From Micromonospora inyonensis (lineage in GTDB: Bacteria > Actinomycetota > Actinomycetes > Mycobacteriales > Micromonosporaceae), in NCBI RefSeq assembly GCF_900091415.1, contig NZ_FMHU01000001.1, positions 3,222,778-3,286,777 on the forward strand: a stretch of 64,000 bases of DNA. Direction: 5' to 3'. The notes under the pieces were generated by a model. It saw only the letters and a list, made by a program, of their open reading frames with translations, did not search any database and was not told the DNA's origin. The translations under genes and the position numbers were made by a program. Position 1 is the first letter of the stretch. Every line of letters begins with the position of its first letter. This document shows, in pieces, positions 8,896-18,653 of the stretch.

Positions 8896-9459
8896 ATGCC
8901 CAAGCACTCGCCATCGCACCTCGACCCCAGGTCGCCGCTGGTCCTCGACACGAGGGAGCTACCGCGCCGGCCTGGCGCTCTGCGTACGGTCAAGCGGGTG
9001 GCCCCGGCACCGGCGGACCTCGGCGTGGAGTTGATCAGCGTGCCGGAGGGCGCGGACCTCGACCTCGACCTGAGGTTGGAGTCGGTGTCCGAGGGCGTGC
9101 TCGTCTCGGGGACCGTCTCCGGTCCCGTGCGGGGTGAGTGCGGCCGGTGCCTCCGGGAGATCAACACCTCCGTGGCCGTGACGATCCAGGAGCTGTACGC
9201 GTACGAGAACAGCACCACGGACGCCACGACCGAGGAGGACGAGGTGGGCCGGATGCAGGGCGATCTGATCGACCTGGAGCCGGCACTGCGGGACGCGGTG
9301 GTGCTCACGCTGCCGACCAACCCGCGCTGCCGGGAGGACTGCCCAGGACTGTGCCCCGAGTGCGGGGTGCACGGGGACGAGCTGCCGGCCGACCACAGTC
9401 ACCAGCAGGTCGACCCGCGTTGGGCGGGCCTGTCGCAACTGACCCGTAAAGAGGAGTAG
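8896..9459 (+). CDS. YceD family protein (DUF177)
   Basis: 187 residues. YceD/DUF177 proteins lie next to rpmF across bacteria and have been linked to 23S rRNA accumulation. The signature GECGRCLREI is near residues 78-87 and a cysteine cluster CREDCPGLCPECG lies near 147-159, probably a zinc site. ATG at 8896 is preferred over an in-frame codon at 8863. A TAACCT box at about 8857 may be the promoter. The rpmF start follows 5 bp after its stop, so the two form an operon. Confidence 0.88.
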   Translation: MPKHSPSHLDPRSPLVLDTRELPRRPGALRTVKRVAPAPADLGVELISVPEGADLDLDLRLESVSEGVLVSGTVSGPVRGECGRCLREINTSVAVTIQELYAYENSTTDATTEEDEVGRMQGDLIDLEPALRDAVVLTLPTNPRCREDCPGLCPECGVHGDELPADHSHQQVDPRWAGLSQLTRKEE

Positions 9460-9464
9460 GAACC

Positions 9465-9638
9465 GTGGCCGTCCCGAAGCGCAAGATGTCGCGCAGCAAC
9501 ACCCGGTCCCGCCGGGCGAACTGGAAGGCGGCCGTGGTCGCGACCGTGGCCTGCCCGCAGTGCAAGTCGGCCAAGCTGCCGCACGCCGCCTGCGGCGTCT
9601 GTGGCACGTACAACGGCCGCCAGGTTCTCGAGGTCTGA
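9465..9638 (+). CDS. rpmF: 50S ribosomal protein L32
   Basis: 57 residues of ribosomal protein L32. It begins VAVPKRKMSRSNTRSRRANW, the family hallmark, and keeps the zinc-type pairs CPQCKS and CGVCGTYNG. The GTG start follows the ribosome binding site GAGGAG of the preceding gene's end. Genes on either side (DUF177, plsX) give the conserved yceD-rpmF-plsX order. Identification is certain. Confidence 0.97.
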   Translation: MAVPKRKMSRSNTRSRRANWKAAVVATVACPQCKSAKLPHAACGVCGTYNGRQVLEV

Positions 9639-9650
9639 CCTGGACGCCGG

Positions 9651-10739
9651 GTGACGCCTCCGACCTCGGGTCGGGTGGCGCGCACGTCCTGGCGATCGCC
9701 CGGTGCACCGGCTCCCGACGTCGCCGGCCGGGAAGCCCCGGCCGGCGTTCCGGCGGAGCCGGGCACCGCGCGGATCGCCGTCGACCTCCTCGGCGGGGAT
9801 CACGCACCCGCCGTCGTGGTTGACGGCGCTCTGCGGGCCCTGCGCGCCGACCCGGACCTGCACCTGCTGCTCGTCGGCCCCTCCGAGGTGGCCGGCGGGC
9901 TCGTCGGCGTGCTCACCCCGGAGCAGCGCAGCCGGGTGACCGTGCGCCAGGTCCGGCACGCCGTCACCATGGCCGACCAGCCCACCCGCGCGCCCCGGGC
10001 CGCGACCACCGTCCGTGCCGCGGTCGCCGCGGTGGCCGAGGGCACCGCGGACGCGGTCGTCTCCGCCGGGTCGACCGGCGCCACCGTCACCGCCGCGGCC
10101 CTCGGCCTCGGCCGCTGGCCGGACGTGCGCCGCCCGGCCCTGGTCGCCACCCTGCCGGCGGTCGCCGGCCCGGTGGTGCTGCTCGACGTCGGCGGCAACC
10201 TGGAACCCCGGAGCACCACCCTCGCCCGGCACGCCGTGCTCGGGACGGCGTACGCCGCAGTCGCCCACACGATCACCGGCCCCCGGGTCGGACTCCTCTC
10301 GGTCGGCACCGAGCCCGGCAAGGGGGACCGGCTCCGCCGGGCCGCGGACCCGCTCCTGGCGGCGCTGTCGCTGCCCTGTGACGGCCGGTACGTCGGCCTC
10401 GTCGAGGGCTACGACGTCGCGCTCGGCGGGCGTGCCGATGTGGTGGTGACCGACGGCTTCACCGGTAACGTGCTGCTCAAGGCGGTCGAGGGCGCGTACG
10501 CGATGGCCGGCGGTCCGCCGGAGGGCGGTGGCGCGCCCCGGGCCGCGGCCCTGCTCGGTGTGGCCGGGACGGTGGTCGTGTGCCACGGCTCCGCGGCCGG
10601 GGAGGACGTCGCCTCCGGTATCGCGCTCGCCGCCCACCTCTGGCGGTGCGACGCCACGGCCCGGGTCGCCGCGCTGCTCGCCGCCGGCCGCCCCGCCGAC
10701 ACTTCCGACCGCACCACGCACACCGAGGTGATCCCATGA
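9651..10739 (+). CDS. plsX: Phosphate acyltransferase PlsX
   Basis: About 362 residues. PlsX converts acyl-ACP to acyl-phosphate for phosphatidic acid synthesis at the membrane. The family start motif appears as [19 protein letters not shown] near residues 43-61, where most homologues have [24 protein letters not shown] and [14 protein letters not shown] are the other conserved blocks. The C-terminal segment is compact, ending soon after VVVCHGSA. The GTG at 9651 gives about 40 residues ahead of the first motif, so a start further inside is possible. It overlaps rnc by ATGA. Confidence 0.88.
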   Translation: MTPPTSGRVARTSWRSPGAPAPDVAGREAPAGVPAEPGTARIAVDLLGGDHAPAVVVDGALRALRADPDLHLLLVGPSEVAGGLVGVLTPEQRSRVTVRQVRHAVTMADQPTRAPRAATTVRAAVAAVAEGTADAVVSAGSTGATVTAAALGLGRWPDVRRPALVATLPAVAGPVVLLDVGGNLEPRSTTLARHAVLGTAYAAVAHTITGPRVGLLSVGTEPGKGDRLRRAADPLLAALSLPCDGRYVGLVEGYDVALGGRADVVVTDGFTGNVLLKAVEGAYAMAGGPPEGGGAPRAAALLGVAGTVVVCHGSAAGEDVASGIALAAHLWRCDATARVAALLAAGRPADTSDRTTHTEVIP

Positions 10740-11698
10740 ACAACGACAAGCGCCGCCGTGCCCCGGTGGGCCATCTGGAGGCGGCCTTCGGGGTGTCACT
10801 GGATCCGGAGCTGCTGGAACGCGCGCTGACGCACCGCTCGTTCGCGTACGAGAACGGTGGCCTGCCCACCAACGAGCGGCTGGAGTTCCTCGGCGACTCG
10901 GTGCTCGGGGTGGTGGTCACGGCCGCGCTCTTCAACAACCACCCCGACCTGCCGGAGGGGCAGTTGGCGAAGCTGCGGGCCAGCGTGGTCAACATGCGCG
11001 CGCTGGCCGACGTGGCCCGGGGGCTGGGGCCGGAGGGTCTCGGTCAGTACCTCCTCCTCGGCAAGGGTGAGGAGGCGACCGGCGGCCGGGACAAGGCCAG
11101 CATCCTCGCGGACACCCTGGAGGCGCTGCTCGGCGCGATCTACCTCCAGTACGGCCTGGACATCGCGGCGGAGGTCATCCACCGCCTCTTCGACCCGCTG
11201 ATGGCCGAGTCGGCCGGTCGGGGGGCGGCACTGGACTGGAAGACCAGCCTCCAGGAGTTGACCGCCGCGCTCGGCCTGGGCGTGCCGGAGTACCGCATCG
11301 AGGGGACCGGCCCGGACCACCTGAAGACGTTCACCGCCTGGGTGGTGGTCGCCGGCAACCGGTACGGCGGCGCGGAGGGGCGCAGCAAGAAGGAGGCGGA
11401 GCAGCGGGCGGCCGAGTCGGCCTGGCGCACCCTCACCGAGCAGGCCGAGGCGGACGCCGCCGACGGCACCGCCACCGCCGGGAGCACGGGCGGTGCCCGG
11501 ACCGCCGACGGTGCCATCGCGCCGGCCGAGGGCCGGACCGCTGCCGCAGCTGACGGTGCCGTCGCGGTCACCGTCGCCGAGGTGGTCGTGGCCGGCCCCG
11601 GTGTCCCCGACGGTCGGATCGCGGCCGACGACGGCGTGGACGGTCGGACAGCGGCGGACGTCGACGGGGACGCCCACCCGGAGCCGGGTCGTGCCTGA
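10736..11698 (+). CDS. rnc: Ribonuclease III
   Basis: 320 residues. RNase III cuts double-stranded RNA and processes rRNA precursors. The catalytic signature [13 protein letters not shown] is at about 45-57, with the second acidic site in [13 protein letters not shown] near 123. The double-stranded RNA-binding domain spans about 165-235 ([28 protein letters not shown]). After it comes an unusual tail of about 80 residues made mostly of Ala, Gly, Asp and Val, without known fold. The ATG at 10736 overlaps plsX; the stop overlaps mutM by 8 bp. The core identification is firm. Confidence 0.95.
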   Translation: MNNDKRRRAPVGHLEAAFGVSLDPELLERALTHRSFAYENGGLPTNERLEFLGDSVLGVVVTAALFNNHPDLPEGQLAKLRASVVNMRALADVARGLGPEGLGQYLLLGKGEEATGGRDKASILADTLEALLGAIYLQYGLDIAAEVIHRLFDPLMAESAGRGAALDWKTSLQELTAALGLGVPEYRIEGTGPDHLKTFTAWVVVAGNRYGGAEGRSKKEAEQRAAESAWRTLTEQAEADAADGTATAGSTGGARTADGAIAPAEGRTAAAADGAVAVTVAEVVVAGPGVPDGRIAADDGVDGRTAADVDGDAHPEPGRA

Positions 11699-12548
11699 AC
11701 TGCCCGAGGTGGAGACGGTCCGGCAGGGACTGGCCCGCTGGGTCACCGGTCGACGGATCGACGCGGTGCAGGTGCGCCACCCCCGGGCGGTGCGCCGGCA
11801 CCTGCCCGGCGCGGCGCACTTCGCGGACGTGCTCACCGGCCGGACCGTGCGGGACGTCCGGCGGCGCGGCAAGTACCTCTGGCTCCCGCTCGACAGCGGG
11901 GACGCGATGGTCGGGCACCTCGGGATGTCCGGCCAGCTCCTCGTCCAGCCCGCCGACGCCCCCGACGAGCTGCACCTGAGGGTCCGGTTCACCTTCGCCG
12001 ACGGCGGGCCGGAGCTGCGCTTCGTCGACCAGCGCACGTTCGGCGGCCTCGCCGTCTCCGCCGGTGGGGCGGAGCTGCCCGGCGAGATCGCGCACATCGC
12101 CCGGGATCCGATGGACCCGGACTTCTCCGACGCCGGGTTCGTGGCGGCGCTGCGACGGCGGCGTACCGAGGTCAAGCGGGCCCTGCTCGACCAGACCCTG
12201 ATCTCCGGGGTCGGCAACATCTACGCCGACGAGGCGCTCTGGCGGTCCGGGCTGCACGGCGCGCGCCCCACCGGCGCGTTGACCGGTCCGGCCGTGACGC
12301 GGCTGCTCGGCCACGTCCGGGACGTGCTCGGCGAGGCGATCACGGTCGGCGGCACGAGCTTCGACGCGCTGTACGTCAACGTCAACGGCGAGAGCGGCTA
12401 CTTCGACCGGTCCCTGAACGTCTACGGCCGCGAGGGTGAGCCGTGCCGGCGGTGCGGTGCGCCGATCCGGCGGGAGCCGTTCATGAACCGGTCGTCGTAC
12501 AGCTGCCCCCGCTGCCAGCCCCGCCCCCGCGCCGTCGTACGCGGCTGA
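11691..12548 (+). CDS. mutM: Formamidopyrimidine-DNA glycosylase
   Basis: 285 residues. MutM (Fpg) removes 8-oxoguanine and ring-opened purines and nicks the site by lyase action. The mature N-terminus [13 protein letters not shown] supplies the catalytic proline and glutamate, and the conserved lysine sits in RRRGKYLWL (about residue 61). The helix-two-turn-helix includes [18 protein letters not shown] zinc finger ends the protein (CRRCGAPI ... YSCPRCQ). The GTG at 11691 lies inside the rnc end, so translation is coupled. Complete and typical. Confidence 0.96.
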   Translation: MPELPEVETVRQGLARWVTGRRIDAVQVRHPRAVRRHLPGAAHFADVLTGRTVRDVRRRGKYLWLPLDSGDAMVGHLGMSGQLLVQPADAPDELHLRVRFTFADGGPELRFVDQRTFGGLAVSAGGAELPGEIAHIARDPMDPDFSDAGFVAALRRRRTEVKRALLDQTLISGVGNIYADEALWRSGLHGARPTGALTGPAVTRLLGHVRDVLGEAITVGGTSFDALYVNVNGESGYFDRSLNVYGREGEPCRRCGAPIRREPFMNRSSYSCPRCQPRPRAVVRG

Positions 12549-12586
12549 CCCGTCCCGACCCGGGGCGAACCGCCGGCCGGGACGGG
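12549..12586. terminator. Weak hairpin between mutM and the CAP gene
   Basis: CCCGTCCC (12549-12556) pairs with GGGACGGG (12579-12586) across a GC-rich loop that may fold further. It lies directly behind mutM and 18 bp from the convergent CAP gene's stop, so it could serve both. Confidence 0.35.
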
Positions 12587-12603
12587 ACGTCGGGCGGGAC
12601 CGG

Positions 12604-13521
12604 TCAGCCGGGCGTGCCGAAGACCTGCGTCCAGTACGGGCCGTTGCTCCGCGCGACCCCGACGCCGATCTCGGTGAACGCGCAGTTGAGGATGTTGGCC
12701 CGGTGGCCCGCGCTGTTCATCCAGGCCGCCATCACCGCCGCCGGGGTCTGCTGGTTCCAGGCGACGTTCTCGCCGTAGCCGCGCCAGTCGTAGCCGACCC
12801 GGGCGAGGCGGTCGCCGACGTCGCTGCCGTCGCTGCCGGTGTGCGACATCTTCTGGTGGGTGGCCTGGTCCTCGCTGTGCCGCTGCGCGGCGGTGGTGAG
12901 CTTGGCGTCGACGCTCACCGCGCCGCAGCCGGCCTTGGCCCGTTCGGCGTTCACCAGGGCGACGACCTGGGCCTGTTCGGTGCCGCCGGTGGCCGGCGCG
13001 GCGGCGGTGGTGGCGCGGGCGGTCGCGGTCCTGTTCCGCTCCACGGTGCGCCGCGACGGGGCGGTGGCACGGCTCGGGGCCGGCGTCGGCCGGACGCTAC
13101 GGCTCGGTGCGGGGGTCGGGCTGGCCGACCGGGGGGAGGGGCTGGTGCTGGCCGACGTCGAGGGGGACAGTTCGGAGCCGGGCAGCGGCGGTGCCACCGG
13201 CACATCCTCGGCGGCCACGGTGGCGGGCGGCGCTTGGTCGTCGCGCACCAGCACCGTGCCGACTCCGACGGCCACCACGAGCGTGGCCGCCGCGGCGGTA
13301 CCCACGATCAGGAACGGGCGGGAGATCCGGCGACGTGACCGGTGGCGACCGGCGTGCGGCCCGTCGTGCCAGCCGGCGGTCGGTCCCTCCGGCTCGTCCC
13401 CGAACAGGTGCGACGAGCGCGGCATCGGGCGACCGTTGTCCCGGTACGGCGACTCCTCGGTCGGCGGTTCGGGGCGCCGGTCGGCGTCGTCCGGTTCCAT
13501 CGGGTCGGTCCAGCCGTACAC
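12604..13521 (-). CDS. Secreted or membrane-anchored CAP (SCP/PR1) domain protein
   Basis: 305 residues. A charged N-terminal region (about 1-68) is followed by one transmembrane segment (FLIVGTAAAATLVVAVGVG, about 70-88). A Ser/Pro/Thr-rich linker runs to about 180, then a CAP domain to the end. CAP signs are the HSEDQATHQKMSHTG block, GYGENVAW and GHRANILN. The long basic N-terminus before the membrane helix suggests a type II membrane anchor with the CAP domain outside. Function in bacteria is not settled for the family. The gene is convergent with mutM. Confidence 0.85.
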   Translation of the reverse strand: MYGWTDPMEPDDADRRPEPPTEESPYRDNGRPMPRSSHLFGDEPEGPTAGWHDGPHAGRHRSRRRISRPFLIVGTAAAATLVVAVGVGTVLVRDDQAPPATVAAEDVPVAPPLPGSELSPSTSASTSPSPRSASPTPAPSRSVRPTPAPSRATAPSRRTVERNRTATARATTAAAPATGGTEQAQVVALVNAERAKAGCGAVSVDAKLTTAAQRHSEDQATHQKMSHTGSDGSDVGDRLARVGYDWRGYGENVAWNQQTPAAVMAAWMNSAGHRANILNCAFTEIGVGVARSNGPYWTQVFGTPG

Positions 13522-13750
13522 TCCGGTGCCTCCACGGGGTCGGGTTCACGGGCCGGGGTGACGCTACGTGGCCGCTCTGAGCAGCGGCAATGCCGCTAAG
13601 GAAGAGTTAAGACGAAACCGGCTCGCAAGGTAACCGATTCGACACCCCACGGAGTTACAGTGGTCCGGTCCGGACATTGTCCGTCCGTGCCTGGCGGCGA
13701 TCCGAGTGATGCTCGGGTTGGCACTGTGATGATCCACGGCCTGCGGGAAC

Positions 13751-13780
13751 TTGACGAACGAGGGGTTGGCGGCTCAATAT
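13751..13780 (+). promoter_or_regulatory. Probable promoter of the 64-residue coiled-coil gene
   Basis: TTGACG (13751-13756) and CAATAT (13775-13780) are spaced by 18 bp, a housekeeping-sigma layout. The 372-bp gap between the CAP gene and this gene otherwise shows a TACAGT box near 13656 and no other readable feature. Confidence 0.5.
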
Positions 13781-13893
13781 GTAGGTGTCGCCAGTCGCGC
13801 CCAGTCATGCCCGAAGTTTCCTCGGGGTGGCAGCCGCGAACCAGTGGGCGCGCGTTGGCCGGCCTTTCCGGCAGCGCATATCAAGGAGTCAAA

Positions 13894-14088
13894 ATGGCGA
13901 AGGCCCTGTACGGCCACGTTGGTGCGGCGTCCGATCGGCGCCTGCTCGACGAGGTCACCCGGCTGCGTGCCAGGGTTCAGGCACTGGAGTTCGAGATCAC
14001 GCGTCTGCGGGCCGAGAACGATCGGCTCGCGGCGGCGGCGGCGGAGACGGACGACCTGCTCCGGCTGGCCGAGCCCGCGCTGACCTGA
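13894..14088 (+). CDS. Small coiled-coil protein of unknown function
   Basis: 64 residues, starting MAKALYGHVGAASDRRLLDE. Residues about 20-50 form heptads (VTRLRARVQALEFEITRLR, then AENDRLAAAAAE), so a short leucine-zipper-like coil is likely. The ATG at 13894 is set by a strong AAGGAG at 13883-13888. It has its own long upstream region with a promoter and is followed by a hairpin, so it is a single-gene unit. Similar short proteins occur in other actinobacteria as far as I recall, without assigned role. Confidence 0.75.
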   Translation: MAKALYGHVGAASDRRLLDEVTRLRARVQALEFEITRLRAENDRLAAAAAETDDLLRLAEPALT

Positions 14089-14129
14089 TCCCCGGTTCCC
14101 GGACAACTGAATCGCAGCAGAAGGAAAAC

Positions 14130-14157
14130 GCGCGCCGACACATGTGTGCCGGCGCGC
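14130..14157. terminator. Hairpin after the coiled-coil gene
   Basis: GCGCGCCGACACA (14130-14142) pairs with the following TGTGTGCCGGCGCGC (14143-14157) with a 2-nt bulge, making a near-perfect palindrome centred on ACATGT. It lies 41 bp after the stop and upstream of smc. Confidence 0.55.
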
Positions 14158-14345
14158 AGCTCTGTGCACCGGTCGTTCACCGTCCGTCCTCCGGTCCGTC
14201 GCGGGGTGGGTCGCATACCGGGCCTCGCCCGGCACCGGGTTACTCTGCGGGTTGACCAGGTCCGCGCGGCCCACCACGGCACGGCAACCGAGCCCGGCGC
14301 GGCAGCCCGCGACGGGACGGCGGCCACCGGACGAGGATCGAGAAG

Positions 14346-17300
14346 GTGCATCTCAAGAGCCTGACGGTGAAGGGGTTCAAGTCCTTCGCCTCCGCCACGA
14401 CGCTCAAGCTGGAGCCGGGCATCACCTGTGTGGTGGGGCCGAACGGATCCGGTAAGTCCAACGTCGTCGACGCCATCGCCTGGGTGCTGGGCGAACAGGG
14501 CGCCAAGGCGCTGCGGGGCGGCAAGATGGAGGACGTCATCTTCGCCGGCACCGCCGGCCGCGCCCCGCTCGGCCGGGCCGAGGTGACCCTCACCATCGAC
14601 AACACCGACGGTGCGCTGCCGATCGAGTACACCGAGGTCTCCATCACCCGCCGGATGTTCCGCTCCGGCGAGAGCGAGTACGAGATCAACGGCGACTCCT
14701 GTCGCCTGCTCGACATCCAGGAGCTGCTGTCGGACTCCGGCATCGGCCGGGAGATGCACATCATCGTCGGCCAGGGCCGGCTCGACGGCATGCTGCACGC
14801 CAAGCCGGAGGACCGGCGGGCCTTCATCGAGGAGGCCGCAGGCGTCCTGAAGCACCGCAAGCGCAAGGAGAAGGCGCTGCGGAAGCTGGACGCGATGCAG
14901 ACCAACCTCAACCGGCTCACCGACCTCACCGCCGAGCTGCGTCGCCAGCTCAAGCCGCTGGGCCGGCAGGCCGAGGTGGCCCGGCGGGCCGCCGCCATCC
15001 AGGCCAACCTGCGCGACGCCCGGCTGCGGCTGCTCGCCGACGACCTGGCCACCCTGCGCGCCACCCTGGACCGGGAGATCGCCGACGAGGCCGCCCTGCG
15101 GGAGCGCCGCGAGCAGGTCGAGGAGGAACACACCCAGGTGCAGCAGCGCCTCGGTGAGCTGGAGGCGGCGCTGGCCGAGGACGCGCCGCTGCTCGCCGCC
15201 GCGCAGGACACCTGGTACAAACTCTCCGCCCTCTCCGAGCGGTTCCGGTCGATCGAGCAGCTCGCCCGGGAGCGGCTGCGCCACCTCAGCGCCACCCCCG
15301 ACGACGAACGTCCCGGCCGCGACCCCGACCAGCTGGAGGCGGAGGCGGAGCGGGTCCGCGAGCAGGAGGAGGAGCTGCGCGCCGCGCTCACCGACGACCA
15401 GGTCCGGCTCGCCGAGGCGGTGGAGCACCGGCAGGAGCTGGAGCGGCAGCTCACCGCCGCCGAGCGGGAACTGGTCGCCGCGGCGAAGGCCATCGCGGAC
15501 CGGCGCGAGGGGCTGGCGCGCCTCACCGGGCAGGTCAACTCGGCCCGGGCCCGGACCACCAGCGCCGGTGAGGAGATCGAACGGCTCGCCGCCGCGCACG
15601 CCGACGCCCTCGCTCGCGCCGAGCAGGCACAGGCCGAGCTTGATGCGGTGGCCGAGCAGTCCACCGAGGCGGACCGGGACAACGCCGAGCTGGACGCCCG
15701 GCACGCCGAGGCGGTCGCCGCCCACGAGAAGGCACAGGCCGGTGTCCGGGCGTTGAGCGACGCCGAGCGGACGGCGGAGAAGGACGCCGCCACCTGGAAG
15801 GCCCGCGAGGAGGCGCTCGCCCTCGGCCTGCGCCGCAAGGACGGCGCGGGCGCGCTGCTCGCCCGCGCCGACGAGGTGCCCGGCCTGCTCGGCAGCCTGG
15901 CCGGGCTGCTCACCGTCGCGCCCGGCCACGAGGCGGCCCTCGCCGCCGCGCTCGGCGGACTGGCCGACGCGGTCGCGGTCACCGGGGTGGACGAGGCGAT
16001 CGAGGCGATGCGGCTGCTGAAGATCTCCGACGCCGGCCGGGCCGGGTTGCTGGTCGGCAGCCCCGCCGGCCCCGGGATGGACGGCTCCGCCGACGCGCTG
16101 CGCCCGAAGCTGCCCGACGGTGCGCGGTGGGCTCCCGACCTGGTCGAGTGTGCGGCACAGCTGCGCCCGGCGGTGCACCGGGCCCTGCGCGACGTGGTGC
16201 TCGTCGACGACCTCGCCGCCGCCGCCGAGGTGGTGGCCGGCAACCCGGAACTGCGCGCGGTCACCCCGGACGGCGACGTGGTCGGGGCGTACGCGGCGGC
16301 CGGCGGCTCGGCGAAGGCGCCCAGCTTCATCGAGGTGACCGCGGCCGTCGAGGAGGCCCGGTCCAACCGGCTCGCGGCCGAGCGGACCAGCGCCGAGTTG
16401 CGTGACCGACTCGTCGAGGCGCGGGCCGAGGTGGCGGGCGCGAAGGAGGCGGTGCAGCACGCCGCCGCCGCCCGGCGGGAGGCGGAGAGCCACCGCAACG
16501 CCGCCGCCCGCCGGCTGGCCGAACTCGGTGCCGCCGCCCGCAGCGCACGGGGCGAGACCGACCGGCTCGGCGAGTCGCTGGCCCGTGCCCAGGCGGCCCG
16601 GGAGCGGGACCTGACCACCCTCGACGAGCTGGCGGAGCGGCTGCGGCTGGCCGAGGCCACCCCGATCGACGCGGAACCGTCCACCGAGGAACGCGACCAG
16701 CTCGCCGCGATGGTGCCGCAGGCCCGGCAGAACGAGATGGAGGTCCGGCTCGCGGTGCGGACCGCCGAGGAGCGGGTCTCCTCGATCGCCGGCCGGGCCG
16801 ACTCGCTGCGCCGCCAGGCGAGCGCCGAACGGGCCGCCCGGGAACGCGCGGCGGCCCGCCGGGCGGCGCGTACCCGGGGGGCGGCGATCGCCCGCGCGGT
16901 GGCCGGTGGGGCCCGCGACGCCCTGACCCGGTTGACCACCTCGATCGCGCGGGCCGGGGAGCACCGCGACGCGGTGGCGGCCGAACGCGCCGCGCGGGAG
17001 GCCGAGCTCTCCGAGGTACGCGGCGCGGCCAAGCGCCTCGGCGCGGAACTGGAACGGCTGACCAGCCAGGTACACCGGGACGAGGTGGCCCGCGCCGAGC
17101 AGCGGCTGCGCATCGAGCAGCTGGAGGCGAAGGCCGCCGAGGACTTCGGACTGGACGTGGCCGCCCTGATCGGCGAGTACGGCCCGGACCAGCCGGTGCC
17201 CCCGACCCAGGCGGACGTCGCTGCGGCCGAGCGGGACGGGACGCCGGTGCCCGAGCCGGTCCGCTACGAGCGGGCGGTGCAGGAGAAACGGGCCGCCAAG

Positions 17301-17984
17301 GCGGAACGGGAGCTGACCCTGCTCGGCAAGGTCAACCCGCTCGCCCTGGAGGAGTTCGCCGCGCTGGAGGAGCGCTACAAGTTCCTCTCCGAACAGCTGG
17401 AGGACCTCAAGGCCACCCGCCGGGACCTGCTCACCGTGGTCAAGGACGTCGACGACCGGATCCTGGAGGTCTTCGCCAGCGCGTTCGCCGACACCGCGCG
17501 GGAGTTCCAGCAGGTCTTCACGGTGCTCTTCCCCGGTGGCGAGGGACGGCTGGTGCTCACCGAACCGGACGACCTGCTCACCACCGGGGTGGAGGTGGAG
17601 GCCCGGCCGCCGGGTAAGAAGATCAAGCGGCTGTCGCTGCTCTCCGGCGGGGAGCGGTCATTGACCGCGGTGGCGATGCTGGTGGCGATCTTCCGGGCCC
17701 GGCCCAGCCCGTTCTACATCATGGACGAGGTCGAGGCGGCCCTGGACGACGTCAACCTGGGCCGCTTGATCACCCTGCTGGCACAGTTGCGGGAGAAGAG
17801 CCAGTTGATCGTCATCACCCACCAGAAACGGACGATGGAGGTCGCCGACGCGCTCTACGGGGTGACCATGCGCAACGGCGTGACCCAGGTGATCAGCCAA
17901 CGACTCAACCGGACCGACGGGGAGAACGAGCGGCCCGGCCGCGGCACGGATCAGCGGCTCGGCCGCAGCGAGGAGAATCAGTAG
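14346..17984 (+). CDS. smc: Chromosome segregation protein SMC
   Basis: 1212 residues. SMC is the ATPase of the bacterial condensin complex with ScpA and ScpB. Walker A GPNGSGKSNVVDAI is at about 31-44. Two long coiled-coil arms flank a hinge at about 500-660. The ABC signature LSGGERSLTAV is near 1099 and Walker B YIMDEVEAALDD near 1123. The GTG at 14346 is chosen because the next residues HLKSLTVKGFKSFA are the family N-terminus. A short charged tail follows the last helix. The stop overlaps the next start (TAGTG). Identification is firm. Confidence 0.97.
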   Translation: MHLKSLTVKGFKSFASATTLKLEPGITCVVGPNGSGKSNVVDAIAWVLGEQGAKALRGGKMEDVIFAGTAGRAPLGRAEVTLTIDNTDGALPIEYTEVSITRRMFRSGESEYEINGDSCRLLDIQELLSDSGIGREMHIIVGQGRLDGMLHAKPEDRRAFIEEAAGVLKHRKRKEKALRKLDAMQTNLNRLTDLTAELRRQLKPLGRQAEVARRAAAIQANLRDARLRLLADDLATLRATLDREIADEAALRERREQVEEEHTQVQQRLGELEAALAEDAPLLAAAQDTWYKLSALSERFRSIEQLARERLRHLSATPDDERPGRDPDQLEAEAERVREQEEELRAALTDDQVRLAEAVEHRQELERQLTAAERELVAAAKAIADRREGLARLTGQVNSARARTTSAGEEIERLAAAHADALARAEQAQAELDAVAEQSTEADRDNAELDARHAEAVAAHEKAQAGVRALSDAERTAEKDAATWKAREEALALGLRRKDGAGALLARADEVPGLLGSLAGLLTVAPGHEAALAAALGGLADAVAVTGVDEAIEAMRLLKISDAGRAGLLVGSPAGPGMDGSADALRPKLPDGARWAPDLVECAAQLRPAVHRALRDVVLVDDLAAAAEVVAGNPELRAVTPDGDVVGAYAAAGGSAKAPSFIEVTAAVEEARSNRLAAERTSAELRDRLVEARAEVAGAKEAVQHAAAARREAESHRNAAARRLAELGAAARSARGETDRLGESLARAQAARERDLTTLDELAERLRLAEATPIDAEPSTEERDQLAAMVPQARQNEMEVRLAVRTAEERVSSIAGRADSLRRQASAERAARERAAARRAARTRGAAIARAVAGGARDALTRLTTSIARAGEHRDAVAAERAAREAELSEVRGAAKRLGAELERLTSQVHRDEVARAEQRLRIEQLEAKAAEDFGLDVAALIGEYGPDQPVPPTQADVAAAERDGTPVPEPVRYERAVQEKRAAKAERELTLLGKVNPLALEEFAALEERYKFLSEQLEDLKATRRDLLTVVKDVDDRILEVFASAFADTAREFQQVFTVLFPGGEGRLVLTEPDDLLTTGVEVEARPPGKKIKRLSLLSGGERSLTAVAMLVAIFRARPSPFYIMDEVEAALDDVNLGRLITLLAQLREKSQLIVITHQKRTMEVADALYGVTMRNGVTQVISQRLNRTDGENERPGRGTDQRLGRSEENQ

Positions 17985-18604
17985 TGGCTCGGGAACGCGC
18001 GACGGCGCTCCTGGTGGACTTCGACGGCGTCCTGCGACGCTGGGACCCGGCCGTGGCGGCCGGGGTGGAACGACGGTACGGGCTGACCCCGGGTGTGCTC
18101 GGCGACATCGCCATGCACTGGGGCCGGCTCCAACCAGTGCTGGTGGGGCGGGTCAGCCATGCCGACTGGATGGGCAGCGTGGCGGACGCGCTGGCCGGCC
18201 GGGCGGTGGATCCCGAGCAGGCCCGGGCGGCGGTGGCCGAGTGGCAGGAGTACCGGGGTGAGGTGGACCCGGACGTGCTCGCCTTCGTCCGCGAGGTGCG
18301 CGCCGCCGGGATCCCGGTCGGGCTGGCCACCAACGCCACCGACCTGCTCGACGCCGACCTCGCCGCGCTCGGCCTGACCGACGAGCTGGACGCCGTGGTC
18401 AACTCCTCGGCCATCGGGGTGCACAAGCCCTCGAAGGAGTACTTCCAGGCGGCCTGCCAGGCGCTGCGCACCCCGCCGGAGCGGGTGCTCTTCGTCGACG
18501 ACGACGACCGCATGATCAGCGGTGCCCGGGTCGCCGGGCTGTCGGCGTACCGGTGGAGCGGACCGGAGGGGCTGCGTTACGTCCGGGCCGCGCTGGCGTA
18601 CTGA
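17984..18604 (+). CDS. HAD-superfamily hydrolase
   Basis: 206 residues with all HAD phosphatase motifs. Motif I is LLVDFDGVLRRWDP (nucleophile Asp near residue 12), motif II is ATNATDLLDADL, the motif III lysine is in GVHKPSKEYFQ, and motif IV is LFVDDDDRM. The cap is small and helical, as in the phosphoglycolate/haloacid type. The gene starts on the last base of the smc stop, so it is translationally coupled. The natural substrate cannot be read from sequence. Confidence 0.88.
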   Translation: MARERATALLVDFDGVLRRWDPAVAAGVERRYGLTPGVLGDIAMHWGRLQPVLVGRVSHADWMGSVADALAGRAVDPEQARAAVAEWQEYRGEVDPDVLAFVREVRAAGIPVGLATNATDLLDADLAALGLTDELDAVVNSSAIGVHKPSKEYFQAACQALRTPPERVLFVDDDDRMISGARVAGLSAYRWSGPEGLRYVRAALAY

Positions 18605-18608
18605 CCGT

Positions 18609-18640
18609 CGCGGTCGGGGCGGATGGCCGCCCCGACCGCG
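18609..18640. terminator. Bidirectional hairpin between the HAD and DinB genes
   Basis: A perfect 14-bp stem (CGCGGTCGGGGCGG, 18609-18622, with 18627-18640) has the loop ATGG. It lies between two convergent genes. Confidence 0.7.
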
Positions 18641-18653
18641 GCCGGTGGGTGGG

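Noticed and set aside
13977..17113. Long reverse-strand open frames opposite smc
   Set aside because: They are by-products of high GC at third positions in smc; the text is Arg/Ser/Ala-rich with no motif.
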